Shown piece by piece: positions 52,499-62,218 of a stretch of DNA of 64,000 nt (position 1 is the first letter of the stretch; each line of letters starts with the position of its first letter). The stretch spans positions 5,976 through 69,975 of the forward strand of contig NZ_CP141212.1 of NCBI RefSeq assembly GCF_035610345.1, given 5' to 3'. This DNA is from Sinorhizobium meliloti (GTDB taxonomy: Bacteria > Pseudomonadota > Alphaproteobacteria > Rhizobiales > Rhizobiaceae). The notes beneath the pieces are model-generated. The model made no database searches. It saw only the letters and a program-made list of their open reading frames with translations, and was not told the origin of the DNA. A program made the translations under genes and the position numbers.

Positions 52499-54868
52499 TC
52501 AGGAGCGCGGCCGCTTCTTCTGCGGATCGTAGTGCGACAGCGGCACGACGACTGCGGGCAGGCGCTTCTGATGACCGTCGAGCTTGCCGATCTCCACCTG
52601 CGTGCCGACCGTCGCATGCGTAACGTCGATCCGGGCAAGCGCGATCGTCTTGCCGAGGACCGGTGAACGGGTGGCACTGGTGATGACGCCGATCTGTGCG
52701 CGTCCGACATGCACGCAGTCGCCGTGGCCGACCGCCTCGTTCGCCTGTATGTCGAGGCCGACCATCAAGTGGCGCGGGTTTTCCTTGCGGCGGATCAGCG
52801 CTTCGCGGCCGATGAAATCGTCCTGCTTGGACTTCAGCGGCACCGTGAAGCCGATACCGGCCTCGAACGGGTCGGTCTGATCGTCGAAGTCGTAATGAGC
52901 GAAGATCAGGCCGGCCTCGATGCGAACCATGTCGAGCGCTTCCAGCCCCATCGGCCTCAGCCCATGCGGCTCGCCGGCCCGCCAGACCGCGTCGAAAACG
53001 GTCAGGGCGTCTTTGGGATGGCAGAATATCTCATAGCCGAGCTCGCCGGTATAGCCGGTGCGCGAGACGACGACGGGGGCGCCCTCGAAGCCTCCGATGC
53101 GACCGACTGCGAAGCGGAACCATTCGAGCTCACCGATCGTGGGCTGACGCGGTCCCGTCCAGACGGTCTCCTTGAGGATGTCGCGGCTCTTCGGGCCCTG
53201 AACGGCAATATTGTGCATCTGGTCGGTCGAGGAGCGCACCCAGGCCTTGAAGCCTTTCTTCTCCGCCTGTTCTCGCAGCCATATGCCGCTGTAATCGTCG
53301 CCGCCGATCCAGCGGAAGTTCCTGTCGCCGAGACGGAAAAGGGTGCCGTCGTCGATCATGCCGCCATGCTCGTAGCACATGGCGGAATAGACGACCTGCC
53401 CGGTCGAAAGCTTGCGCACGTCGCGTGTCAGGCAATATTGCAGCAATTCCTCGGCATCCGGACCCGTGACCTCGAACTTGCGCAACGGCGAAAGATCGAT
53501 GACTGCCGCGCGTTCCCGGCAGGCCCAGTATTCCTCGACCGGTCCCGCCGACGAAAACCGGTTCGGCAGCCAATAGCCGCGATATTCAGCGTAGTCTCGC
53601 GTCAGCGCGGAAAAGCGGGGGTGAAAAGCGGTTTCACGCGTCAGTTCGGGCTCGGCATCGGGTGTCATGCGATAGGCTACCGCTCGTGAGAATTGCTCTT
53701 TTCCGGAAAAGGTCCGGACGTGAATGTCGGTCGGATTCCAGCCGTTTGCCGCGTCGATATCGTCTGGGCAGGAGGAGGAGACGCAGACAAGGTCGGTCAG
53801 GGCTCGCATCAGCACGTAGTCGCCCGGACGCGACCAGGGCTCATCGAGATAGAGCTGATTGTTGTTGTCGATATTGGTGTTGTAGAAATAGTTGAGCGCT
53901 TCCCAGCCTTTGCGGCCGGGGATGCCATAAGGCGCAAGCGCCGCGTTGAAATTGTCCGTACAGTTGACGTGGCCGGGATAGCCCATGTCATCGTAATAGC
54001 GCGAATTGCAGGCGGTGGCGAAAGCGTCGTGACGGCCAACCGTGTCCTGTACGATCTCCACCAGCGGCTCGAAATCGCGATCGAAAGCCTTGGAGGGGAG
54101 GCCCGGCGCCGGATAGCTGCGCCCGAGCAGGGTACGGGTGACGGTCGAGTCGAGAGCAAGGTCGAGGCCCTTGTCGATCTTGCGTGCGGCAAATGCCTGA
54201 AAGTCCGTGCACTGGCGGCCATAGACGTCGATGATCTGTATGAAATCTCCGGCTCGCACGAAATACGCCGACGCGGTTGCAGCCTTGATGCGGATGTCCT
54301 CGATCGGATCTGCCAGCGGCTCCGGCAAGGCGGAGGAATAGTCGCGGACCACCCTGCTGCGGCGGACCTTGATCTCAATGGGTGTTGCCGTGTCCTGTGC
54401 CTCGGGCGACATCGCCTCTGCAGGTGCGGCAACGATCAGCAGCCCCTTCAGCGCGATCGTGAATTCGACCCTGCTGCCCGGCGTGGACCGTTCCCCGAAG
54501 ATGCGCACGGCGCCGGCCGTGGCCAGATCCGCACCGCGGCGCCGAAGCGCGCTGCGAATACGCAGCGCGCCCGCCTCTTCGCGGGAGAGAATGGTCTTGA
54601 GGCCATCGGCGGCATTGGTGAACGCCGCGCCGAGGCCTGCCGCCTGGAAGCGGCCGCTTTCGTCAACGAAGGAAAGTTCGCATGCCTGGCCGCCCTCGGC
54701 ATCGGTGACCGTCACCAGGTCTCCCGCTTCGACGCGTAGGACCAGTGAGCCGCCACCCTTGCATCGGTATCGTTCCGTGTCCTTCGGCAGCGCCGGAATG
54801 CCCGGATAGCGGATGATGCTCGCCGAAACCGGCCTCCCCCCAAGCATCCCAGGATGGCGAACTTCCAT
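52499..54868 (-). CDS. tdm: trimethylamine-N-oxide demethylase (Tdm, 789 aa)
   Basis: Two-part enzyme: an N-terminal DUF1989 region (two related halves, about residues 1-180 and 190-395) fused to a C-terminal GcvT/aminomethyltransferase domain (about 415-789, with VIDLSPLRKFEVTGPDAEELLQYCL and VVVSRTGYTGELGYEIF). This is the Tdm layout, which cleaves trimethylamine N-oxide to dimethylamine and formaldehyde. Cys287, Cys303 and Cys367 (spacing 16 and 64) and Asp222 match, in spacing, the zinc ligands and catalytic Asp I recall for Methylocella Tdm. The start at 54868 has a GAGGGTGAT site. The GcvT domain likely hands the formaldehyde to tetrahydrofolate. Confidence 0.9.
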   Translation of the reverse strand: MEVRHPGMLGGRPVSASIIRYPGIPALPKDTERYRCKGGGSLVLRVEAGDLVTVTDAEGGQACELSFVDESGRFQAAGLGAAFTNAADGLKTILSREEAGALRIRSALRRRGADLATAGAVRIFGERSTPGSRVEFTIALKGLLIVAAPAEAMSPEAQDTATPIEIKVRRSRVVRDYSSALPEPLADPIEDIRIKAATASAYFVRAGDFIQIIDVYGRQCTDFQAFAARKIDKGLDLALDSTVTRTLLGRSYPAPGLPSKAFDRDFEPLVEIVQDTVGRHDAFATACNSRYYDDMGYPGHVNCTDNFNAALAPYGIPGRKGWEALNYFYNTNIDNNNQLYLDEPWSRPGDYVLMRALTDLVCVSSSCPDDIDAANGWNPTDIHVRTFSGKEQFSRAVAYRMTPDAEPELTRETAFHPRFSALTRDYAEYRGYWLPNRFSSAGPVEEYWACRERAAVIDLSPLRKFEVTGPDAEELLQYCLTRDVRKLSTGQVVYSAMCYEHGGMIDDGTLFRLGDRNFRWIGGDDYSGIWLREQAEKKGFKAWVRSSTDQMHNIAVQGPKSRDILKETVWTGPRQPTIGELEWFRFAVGRIGGFEGAPVVVSRTGYTGELGYEIFCHPKDALTVFDAVWRAGEPHGLRPMGLEALDMVRIEAGLIFAHYDFDDQTDPFEAGIGFTVPLKSKQDDFIGREALIRRKENPRHLMVGLDIQANEAVGHGDCVHVGRAQIGVITSATRSPVLGKTIALARIDVTHATVGTQVEIGKLDGHQKRLPAVVVPLSHYDPQKKRPRS

Positions 54869-54939
54869 ATCACCCTCGCGGCCGAATGTTGGGCCCTGCC
54901 CGGGATCATGCTGGCAAAATACCCCACCGAAGTAAAGGA

Positions 54940-54969
54940 GATATATTGACTATGAAGAAACATTCTTCA
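54940..54969. promoter_or_regulatory. motif set f: operator-like site between tdm and the APC permease
   Basis: GGAGATATATTGAC (about 54938-54950) is followed by a perfect inverted repeat TGAAGAA-ACA-TTCTTCA (54953-54969). It lies in the divergent gap of 236 bases (54869-55104), upstream of both the tdm and permease genes. Along with sites a to e it forms a set of AT-rich, partly palindromic elements in front of methylated-amine genes. Confidence 0.55.
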
Positions 54970-55104
54970 CTATGCATAAACGGCCGGATCTGAATTCAAT
55001 GCATAAATGGGTGACCAAAAACATCGGGCCGGCTGCCGTGGGAGGCATGTTCAGGGAGACGTATCGAAGAACACGTCCGGAACAATTAAAAGGGGAATTC
55101 AGCA

Positions 55105-56889
55105 ATGACAGATGTGGTGAACGCCGGCATTGCTGCCGGCACCGAGGGAAAGCTTATACGCGCGCTCGATTGGAAGGGCGCTTTCTGGGTGGCAGCTGGC
55201 GTGCCGCCGCTCGTGCTTTTCTCCATCGGCGGCATTGCCGGCACGACCGGCAAGCTGGCCTTTGCGGTCTGGATCATTTCGATGATCATGGGCTTCCTGC
55301 AATCCTTCACCTATGCGGAAATCGCCGGGATGTTCGCCAACAAGTCCGGCGGCGCCTCCGTCTATGGAGCGACCGCATGGCTGCGCTATTCGAAATTCAT
55401 CGCTCCGCTTTCCGTCTGGTGCAACTGGTTCGCGTGGTCGCCGGTGCTTTCGCTCGGCTGCGTGATCGCCGCGGGTTATATCCTCAACGCCCTCTTCCCG
55501 ATTCCTGCGGTGGATTCGCAGGCGGTGCTCGACTGGATCGGCGCCCATGCCGCCTCCGTCAGCGCCGATAACCCCCGTGTCGCCGAGTATATCGCGGCCC
55601 ATGCCGGCACCGCGCCGGAAGATGCCGTCAAGGCGGTTCTCGCAGCCGACGGCGTAGCGGCGCTGACGCCTATGATCCGCAACTGGTCGCTGGTCAGCTT
55701 CAGCATTCCCTTCCTCGCCACGGCCAATATCAACGCCACATTCCTGATCGGCGGCATCCTGATGCTGATCATCTTCGCGATCCAGCATCGGGGCATTGCC
55801 GGGACGGCCAGCGTTCAGAAGTGGCTCGCTATGCTCGTCCTCATTCCCTTGCTGATCATCGGCATCTATCCGATCGTCAGCGGCCATATCGTTGCCTCCA
55901 ACGTCACCGGCCTCGTGCCTCCGACGGTGGCCTATTCCGGCGAGGACGGCACCTGGAGCAATGGCGGCTGGACGCTCTTTCTCGGCGGTCTCTATATTGC
56001 CGCCTGGTCGACTTACGGGTTCGAAACGGCGGTCTGCTATACGCGCGAACTGAAGAACCCCCGGACCGATACCTTCAAGGCCATCTTCTATTCCGGCCTC
56101 GTCTGTTGCCTGTTCTTCTTCCTCGTACCCTTCGCCTTCCAGGGCGTGCTTGGCCATGCCGGCATGCTGGCGCCCGGCATCATCGACGGCACGGGTGTGG
56201 CCGAGGCGCTCGGCGGCCTGATCGGCGCCGGCCGTATCGTCACCCAGCTTCTCGTCGTCCTGATGATTCTCGCGCTCTTCCTGGCCATCATGACGGCGAT
56301 GGCCGGCTCCTCGCGCACGCTTTACCAGGGTTCGAAGGACGGTTGGCTGCCGAAATATCTCGACCATGTGAACGAGAACGGCGCGCCGACCCGGGCCATG
56401 TGGACCGACTTCGCTTTCAATCTGTTCCTGCTTGCCATCGCCTCGGATGTCGGCGGCTACTTCTTCGTGCTCGCCGTCTCCAATGTCGGCTACATCATCT
56501 TCAACTTCCTGAACCTCAACTCCGGCTGGATCCACCGTATCGACTCCGCCCATATCGAGCGGCCCTGGAAGGCGCCTACCTGGCTGATTGGCCTGAACAC
56601 CGTGCTGGCCTTCGTCAACGCGCTCTTCCTGGGTGCCGGCGCTAAGGTCTGGGGCTACTCCAATGCGCTGTGGGTCGGTTTCATCTTCGCCGCGCTGATC
56701 CTGCCGGTCTTCGCCTATCGCCATTATTTTCAGGATCGCGGCAGGTTCCCGCTCGAAGCCATGGAGGACCTCGGTCTCTCCGGACAGAACCTCGGGGTCA
56801 GGAAAGCGGGCATGTTACCCTATCTGGCGCTCGGCGCAGGCCTCGCCATCGTGCTGTTCGCCAACTGGTTCTTCCAGCTGCCGGCCTGA
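55105..56889 (+). CDS. APC-superfamily permease, probable amine uptake (594 aa)
   Basis: Large APC-fold transporter of about 12 to 14 helices. Segments include FWVAAGVPPLVLFSIGG, YAEIAGMFANKSGGASVYGATAWLRY (early core), the LYIAAWSTYGFETAVCYTRELKNPRTDTFKAIFYSG motif and the IMTAMAGSSRTLYQGSKDGWLPKYL region. It is larger than the 465-residue permease at 42025, with a soluble insert near residues 130-190. AAGGGG precedes the ATG. It is divergent from tdm, so trimethylamine, its N-oxide or another methylated amine is a plausible cargo; other APC cargos are amino acids, and the assignment is contextual. Confidence 0.82.
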   Translation: MTDVVNAGIAAGTEGKLIRALDWKGAFWVAAGVPPLVLFSIGGIAGTTGKLAFAVWIISMIMGFLQSFTYAEIAGMFANKSGGASVYGATAWLRYSKFIAPLSVWCNWFAWSPVLSLGCVIAAGYILNALFPIPAVDSQAVLDWIGAHAASVSADNPRVAEYIAAHAGTAPEDAVKAVLAADGVAALTPMIRNWSLVSFSIPFLATANINATFLIGGILMLIIFAIQHRGIAGTASVQKWLAMLVLIPLLIIGIYPIVSGHIVASNVTGLVPPTVAYSGEDGTWSNGGWTLFLGGLYIAAWSTYGFETAVCYTRELKNPRTDTFKAIFYSGLVCCLFFFLVPFAFQGVLGHAGMLAPGIIDGTGVAEALGGLIGAGRIVTQLLVVLMILALFLAIMTAMAGSSRTLYQGSKDGWLPKYLDHVNENGAPTRAMWTDFAFNLFLLAIASDVGGYFFVLAVSNVGYIIFNFLNLNSGWIHRIDSAHIERPWKAPTWLIGLNTVLAFVNALFLGAGAKVWGYSNALWVGFIFAALILPVFAYRHYFQDRGRFPLEAMEDLGLSGQNLGVRKAGMLPYLALGAGLAIVLFANWFFQLPA

Positions 56890-56933
56890 ACTGGGGGGCA
56901 GCGGCACGCTCTGCATCGGATCGAAACATGGAA

Positions 56934-56957
56934 AAAGGCCCGCTTCGGCGGGCCTTT
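56934..56957. terminator. bidirectional terminator between permease and xfp
   Basis: AAAGGCCCGC (56934-56943) and GCGGGCCTTT (56948-56957) form a 10-bp stem with a TTCG loop, with As before and Ts at the end of the stem. It lies 44 bases after the permease stop and 34 before the convergent xfp stop, so it likely serves both operons. Confidence 0.85.
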
Positions 56958-56991
56958 CGTGATCGTATGTCCGGCCGCGGAAATGGGTCTT

Positions 56992-59445
56992 TCAGACATT
57001 GTCGCCTTCGGTCGATGTTCCCTGTGCCGTGCCGGCGCTGCCGGCGCCCCATTTCCAGCCACTGATCGACGGCATGTCCTCGCCGCATTTTTCGATATGG
57101 TGCCTGTGGTCGATCAGCCGCTCGTGGATCGCCTGCTTGAAATATGCGGCGCGGGCGCCGAGTTGCGGCAGCCGGTCGATGACGTCCTCGACCAGATGGA
57201 ACCGGTCCAGATGGTTGAGCACCACCATGTCGAAGGGCGTCGTCGTCGTCCCCTCTTCCTTGTAGCCGCGGACATGCAGATTGGCATGGTTCGTGCGGCG
57301 ATAGGTGAGGCGGTGGATCAGCCAGGGATAGCCATGGAAGGCGAAGATGATCGGCTTGTCCTTGGTGAACAGGGCGTCGAAGTCGCGGTCCGGCAGGCCG
57401 TGCGGGTGCTCCCCCGACGGCTGCAGCTTCATCAGATTGACCACGTTGATCACCCGCACCTTCAATTCCGGCAGGTGCTCGCGCAGCAATTGCACTGCGG
57501 CAAGCGTCTCCAGCGTCGGAACATCGCCGCAGCATGCCATGACCACGTCCGGCTCGCAGCCTTTGTCGTTGCTTGCCCATTCCCAGATGCCGAGGCCTTC
57601 GGTGCAATGCTTCACCGCCTGGTCCATGGTTAGCCATTGCGGAGAGGGCTGCTTGCCGGCAACGACGACGTTGATGTAGTTGCGGCTCCTCAGGCAATGG
57701 TCCGTCACCGACAGCAGCGTATTGGCGTCCGGCGGCAGATAGACGCGGATGATGTCCGCCTTCTTGTTGACCACGTGGTCGATGAAGCCGGGATCTTGAT
57801 GGCTGAAGCCGTTATGGTCCTGGCGCCAGACATGCGAGCTCAGGAAATAGTTCAAGGAAGCGATCGGGCGCCGCCACGGGATTTCGTTGCAGACCTTCAG
57901 CCATTTGGCGTGCTGGTTGAACATCGAGTCGATGATGTGAATGAAGGCTTCGTAGCAGGAAAAGAAGCCGTGGCGTCCGGTAAGCAGATAGCCTTCGAGC
58001 CAGCCCTGGCATTGATGCTCGCTCAGGACCTCCATCAGCCGCCCGTCCGGCGACAAATGGTCGTCTTCCGGATAGATGTCCGCCATGAAACAGCGATCCG
58101 TGACCTCGAGCACGTCCTGCCAGCGGTTCGAGTTGTTTTCGTCCGGACTGAACAGGCGGAAGTTCCCGGACTTCAGGTTGAGCTTCATCACGTCGCGCAG
58201 ATAGCTGCCCATCACGCGGGCCGACTCGGCCGTGGCCGTTCCCGGGCTCTGAACCGAAACCGCATAATCGCGGAAGTCGGGCATCTTCAGGTCGCGCAGC
58301 AACAGCCCGCCATTGGCATGCGGATTGTCGCTCATCCGGCGGCGGCCCGTTGGGGCAAGTTCCGCCAGTTCCGCCATCAGCCGCCCTTCGCCGTCGAAAA
58401 GCTCCTCCGGCCGATAGCTCTTCATCCAGCCTTCGAGGATGCGGACATGCTCCGGCTTGTCCATGTCTCCCATCGGCACCTGATGCGATCGCCAGTAATC
58501 CTCGCATTTCTTGCCGTCGATTTCGGCCGGGCAGGTCCAGCCCTTGGGTGTGCGGAAGACGATCATGGGCCAGGCAGGGCGTTTCAGATTGCCGTTGACC
58601 CGGGCGTCGGCCTGAATGCGCCTGATATCGGCAAGCGCGCTATCGAGCGCGCCTGCCAGCTGCTGGTGCACGTCTGCGGGGTCATGACCTTCGACGAAAA
58701 GCGGCGCATAGCCCGTGCCCTCGAAGAATTTCTGCAGCTCCTCTCTGGGAATGCGTGCGAGAAAGCAGGGATTGGCGATCTTGTATCCGTTGAGGTGCAG
58801 GATGGGCAGGACGCACCCGTCGCGCGCCGGGTTCAGGAACTTGTTGCCGTGCCAGCCGGTCGCGAGCGGACCCGTTTCGGCTTCCCCGTCGCCCACGACG
58901 CAGGCGACGATCAGCTCCGGATTGTCGAAGGCGGCACCGTAGGCATGGCTCAACGCGTAGCCGAGCTCGCCGCCCTCGTGAATGCTGCCAGGCGTTTCCG
59001 GCGCGACATGGCTCGGGATGCCGCCGGGGAAGCTGAACTGCTTGAACAGCTTCCGCAGGCCCTCGGCGTCCTGGCTGATGTCCGGATAGACCTCGCTATA
59101 GGTGCCCTCCAGATAGGCGTGGGCGACGAGCGAGGGCCCGCCATGCCCGGGCCCGATGACATACATCATCTCGAGATCGTCGCGCTTGATCAGCCGGTTC
59201 AGGTGGACATAGAGCATGTTCAGGCCCGGCGACGTACCCCAATGGCCGAGAAGCCGCGGCTTGATGTGCTCCCGCTTCAGCGGCTCGCTGAGAAGCGGAT
59301 TGTCGAGCAGGTAGATCTGGCCGACGGAGAGATAGTTCGACGCCCGCCAGTAGGCGTCCATCCGCCGAAGTTCATCTGCGGAGAGCGGATTGGCGGATAA
59401 TGGATTTTGGCCGGAAACGTCACCTGCCGTCCTGGGGGAAGTCAT
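56992..59445 (-). CDS. xfp: phosphoketolase (Xfp/XPK, 817 aa)
   Basis: Thiamine-diphosphate enzyme that splits xylulose 5-phosphate and/or fructose 6-phosphate to acetyl phosphate plus glyceraldehyde 3-phosphate or erythrose 4-phosphate. Motifs: [108 protein letters not shown] and [18 protein letters not shown]. Length is standard. It is monocistronic and convergent with the permease. It could feed acetyl-CoA from pentose phosphates made by the nearby sugar-acid genes. Confidence 0.95.
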   Translation of the reverse strand: MTSPRTAGDVSGQNPLSANPLSADELRRMDAYWRASNYLSVGQIYLLDNPLLSEPLKREHIKPRLLGHWGTSPGLNMLYVHLNRLIKRDDLEMMYVIGPGHGGPSLVAHAYLEGTYSEVYPDISQDAEGLRKLFKQFSFPGGIPSHVAPETPGSIHEGGELGYALSHAYGAAFDNPELIVACVVGDGEAETGPLATGWHGNKFLNPARDGCVLPILHLNGYKIANPCFLARIPREELQKFFEGTGYAPLFVEGHDPADVHQQLAGALDSALADIRRIQADARVNGNLKRPAWPMIVFRTPKGWTCPAEIDGKKCEDYWRSHQVPMGDMDKPEHVRILEGWMKSYRPEELFDGEGRLMAELAELAPTGRRRMSDNPHANGGLLLRDLKMPDFRDYAVSVQSPGTATAESARVMGSYLRDVMKLNLKSGNFRLFSPDENNSNRWQDVLEVTDRCFMADIYPEDDHLSPDGRLMEVLSEHQCQGWLEGYLLTGRHGFFSCYEAFIHIIDSMFNQHAKWLKVCNEIPWRRPIASLNYFLSSHVWRQDHNGFSHQDPGFIDHVVNKKADIIRVYLPPDANTLLSVTDHCLRSRNYINVVVAGKQPSPQWLTMDQAVKHCTEGLGIWEWASNDKGCEPDVVMACCGDVPTLETLAAVQLLREHLPELKVRVINVVNLMKLQPSGEHPHGLPDRDFDALFTKDKPIIFAFHGYPWLIHRLTYRRTNHANLHVRGYKEEGTTTTPFDMVVLNHLDRFHLVEDVIDRLPQLGARAAYFKQAIHERLIDHRHHIEKCGEDMPSISGWKWGAGSAGTAQGTSTEGDNV

Positions 59446-59588
59446 GTATTCCTCCTGAAGCGAGAGCTCGGATAGCGACGGCGCAACGAGCTGCCGAAGC
59501 TGCCGCTGCAGAATCTATGGCGGTGCCGCGCCAGGGCAATGCCGAGCAGCGGCGGGGATTGAGAACCGTGGTCTTGCGGACCGTTTCC

Positions 59589-60374
59589 TTACCCCGGCAA
59601 CTTCGCCGCCGCATGACGCCCGCCCTGATAGCGCACGCCCTCCGAAGGCGCCTCCTCACGCTCTTCAATCGCGTGCCGGTAAGGTTCGCTGCTGTCCTGC
59701 GGGCGCCAGCCGAGGAAATCCGCATGCCCGTTTGACCACCAGACGTCACGATTGGCGGAGACGCCGTAGAGCACCAGATGGCCGATTTTCGGGGCAACGA
59801 GAAGCCCGCGCACAAGCGCCAGGAAGTCGCGCGGGCTCAGCCAGGTGGAGAGCATGCGGCGGTTCGTGGGTTCGGCAAAGCAGCTGCCGATCCTGAGGCA
59901 GGCGGTTTCCATGCCGTATTTGTCGAAATAGAGCCGGGAAAGATCCTCGCCGAAGCACTTGCTCACGCCGTAAAGGCTGTCCGGCCGCCGCGGCGACAGG
60001 TGGTCGAGCGTCTCGCCGACGGGATGGAAGCCGGTCACATGATTGGTGCTCGCAAAGAGAACGCGGTTCACGCCGGCCTTTCGCGCCGCCTCGTAGAGAT
60101 TGTAGGTGCCGAGGATGTTGGCCTGAAGAAGAGCGTCGAAGTCGGACTCCACCGAGATCGCACCGAGATGCAGGATCGCATCTGAGCCGCGCACGAGTCG
60201 GTCGACCGCCTCGCGCTCGGCGAGGTCGCAATGCACGACTTCCTCGCCTTCTCCGGCGGGAGAAAGCGTGGCGACATCCGAAAGGCGCAGAACATCGGCG
60301 CAGCCCTTCAGTCCCTCGCGGGCATAGCGGCCGAGGGCGCCTGCGGCCCCGGTTATCAATAGTCTCGTCGTCAT
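59589..60374 (-). CDS. NAD(P)-dependent epimerase/dehydrogenase, uronate-dehydrogenase-like (261 aa)
   Basis: Extended SDR: cofactor motif LLITGAAGALGR at residues 5-16, AILHLGAISVESDF, catalytic YGVSKCFGEDL (Tyr-x3-Lys). The length of about 261 residues and the LRIGSCFAEP stretch resemble uronate dehydrogenase, which oxidises glucuronate/galacturonate to aldarolactones. The start at 60374 gives a compact Rossmann N-terminus; an earlier start (60401) is possible but has no homology. It lies 63 bases from the IlvD/Edd-type dehydratase gene. Uronate dehydrogenase is the leading idea; sugar dehydrogenase or epimerase is possible. Confidence 0.75.
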   Translation of the reverse strand: MTTRLLITGAAGALGRYAREGLKGCADVLRLSDVATLSPAGEGEEVVHCDLAEREAVDRLVRGSDAILHLGAISVESDFDALLQANILGTYNLYEAARKAGVNRVLFASTNHVTGFHPVGETLDHLSPRRPDSLYGVSKCFGEDLSRLYFDKYGMETACLRIGSCFAEPTNRRMLSTWLSPRDFLALVRGLLVAPKIGHLVLYGVSANRDVWWSNGHADFLGWRPQDSSEPYRHAIEEREEAPSEGVRYQGGRHAAAKLPG

Positions 60375-60437
60375 GCTTACAACCTGCTTCGCACGGATCA
60401 TGATGACTTCGGCTCTAATGACCAGTCGTCACCGTGA

Positions 60438-62162
60438 TCAATGAATCTCGGGTTCGGGCAGCTTATGGGGCGATTGCAGGAAGGTGAAGTCGCAGCCTTC
60501 CGGTGCCTGCTGGATATTCTCCGCATGCATCTTCAGATAGCCCCTGGAATAATCGCGCTCCGGCGGACTCCATTCGGCGAGCCGGCGTTCGATCTCGGCC
60601 TGGTCGACCTCGAGCGTGATCGTGCGGCGATCGACGTCGAGCGCGATGATGTCGCCGTTGCGGACCGCTGCCAGCGGGCCGCCGACATAGGCCTCCGGCG
60701 CCACGTGGAGGATGCAGGCGCCGTAGCTGGTGCCGCTCATCCGGGCGTCGGAAATGCGCACCATGTCGCGCACGCCCTCTTTTAAAAGCTTCTTCGGGAT
60801 CGGCAGCATGCCCCATTCCGGCATGCCCGGTCCCCCGACCGGCCCGGCATTGCGCAGGATCATCACCGTGTCGGCTGTGACGTCGAGATCCTCGTCGTTC
60901 ACCGCTCTCATCATAGCGTCGTAATCGTCGAAGACGAGGGCCGGACCGCGGTGTTCGAGCAGGGCAGGGTCGGCCGCCGCGGGCTTCATCACGCAGCCCT
61001 GCGGCGCGAGGTTGCCTTTGAGAATTGCCGTGCCGCCGCGCGCGGCAACCGGCCTGTCCAGCGGTCGGATCACTTCCGGCAGATGGACCTCGGCCTCGTC
61101 GAGAGCGCCGCCGATCGTGCCGATCACATTGCGTTCCCCGGTATGCAGGAGCGGCTTCAATTGTTTCCAGAGCGCGATCAGACCGCCGGCATAGTAGAAG
61201 TCCTCCATCAGGAATTCACCGGTCGGCCGGATGTTGCAGAGAACCGGGACTTGGGCCGATACGCGGTCGAAATCATCGAGCGTCAGAGGAACGCCGCAGC
61301 GCCGCGCGATCGCGATAAGATGGATCATCGCATTGGTCGAGCCGGCCATCGCCATGTGCACCGCGAGCGCATTCTCGAATGCCTTCGCCGTCATGATGTC
61401 GGACGGCTTCAGGTCCTCGAAGACCATCTCGACGATGCGCGCGCCGGAAAGCGCCGCCATTCGCGCATGGCCGGCATCCGCCGCGGGGATGGCGGAGGCG
61501 CCGGGCAGGGAAAGCCCCAGCGTGTCGGCCAGCGCCGTCATGGTCGAGGCCGTGCCCATCGTCATGCAGGTGCCGAAGGAGCGGGCGATACCGCGCTCCA
61601 TTTCGCTCCATTCGTTCTCGGTGATGCGGCCGGCTTCCTTTTCCGCCCAGTATTTCCAGACGTCCGATCCGGAACCCAGCATCCGGCCGCGATAATTGCC
61701 GCGCAGCATCGGCCCGGCCGGCACGAAGATCGTCGGCAGGTCGACCTGGATCGCTCCCATGATCGTTCCCGGCGTAGTCTTGTCGCAGCCGGCAAGCAGT
61801 ACGACGCCATCGACCGGATGCGAGCGGATGAGCTCCTCCACCTCCATCGCCAGGAAGTTGCGGTAGAGCATCGTCGTCGGCTTCACATAGGTCTCTGCCA
61901 GCGACATGGCGGGCAGCTCGATCGGGAAGCCGCCCGCCTGCCAGACGCCGCGCTTGACCTCCTCCGCCCGAGTCCTCAGATGCGCGTGGCACGGATTGAT
62001 GTCGCTCCAGGTATTGATGATCGCGATGACGGGCTTGTTTGCGAGTTCCGCATGGTCGTAGCCCATCTGATAAAGGCGGGATCTGTGGCCGAAGGCGCGA
62101 AGGTCCTTGACGCCGAACCAGCGAAAGCTTCGAAATTCCTCCGGCTTCTTGCGCCCGGTCAT
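60438..62162 (-). CDS. IlvD/Edd-family sugar-acid dehydratase, L-arabinonate-dehydratase-like (574 aa)
   Basis: Fe-S dehydratase that converts an aldonate to a 2-keto-3-deoxy acid. Cluster ligands are Cys58 (INTWSDINPCH), Cys126 (LLAGCDKTTPG) and Cys199 (SFGTCMTMGTAST), one residue off the numbering I recall for R. leguminosarum L-arabinonate dehydratase (Cys59, 127, 200), which is about the same length. The ATG at 62162 follows AAAGGAGG. The 57-base divergent gap to the GntR gene (62163-62218) holds the promoter region. L-arabinonate is the best guess; xylonate, galactonate and similar acids are possible. Confidence 0.82.
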   Translation of the reverse strand: MTGRKKPEEFRSFRWFGVKDLRAFGHRSRLYQMGYDHAELANKPVIAIINTWSDINPCHAHLRTRAEEVKRGVWQAGGFPIELPAMSLAETYVKPTTMLYRNFLAMEVEELIRSHPVDGVVLLAGCDKTTPGTIMGAIQVDLPTIFVPAGPMLRGNYRGRMLGSGSDVWKYWAEKEAGRITENEWSEMERGIARSFGTCMTMGTASTMTALADTLGLSLPGASAIPAADAGHARMAALSGARIVEMVFEDLKPSDIMTAKAFENALAVHMAMAGSTNAMIHLIAIARRCGVPLTLDDFDRVSAQVPVLCNIRPTGEFLMEDFYYAGGLIALWKQLKPLLHTGERNVIGTIGGALDEAEVHLPEVIRPLDRPVAARGGTAILKGNLAPQGCVMKPAAADPALLEHRGPALVFDDYDAMMRAVNDEDLDVTADTVMILRNAGPVGGPGMPEWGMLPIPKKLLKEGVRDMVRISDARMSGTSYGACILHVAPEAYVGGPLAAVRNGDIIALDVDRRTITLEVDQAEIERRLAEWSPPERDYSRGYLKMHAENIQQAPEGCDFTFLQSPHKLPEPEIH

Positions 62163-62218
62163 CGGCAGCCTCCTTTGCATTTGCGGGTGGGTCGGCTAGA
62201 TTGCGCCTGTACAGAAAA

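Noticed and set aside
55099..57000. A 541-codon minus-strand frame opposite the APC permease
   Set aside because: It is antisense to a clear transporter gene, is strongly charged throughout, and has no recognisable motif. It is a codon-bias shadow.
57637..59400. A 587-codon plus-strand frame opposite phosphoketolase
   Set aside because: Phosphoketolase motifs on the minus strand are unambiguous. The opposing frame has no domain and overlaps fully.
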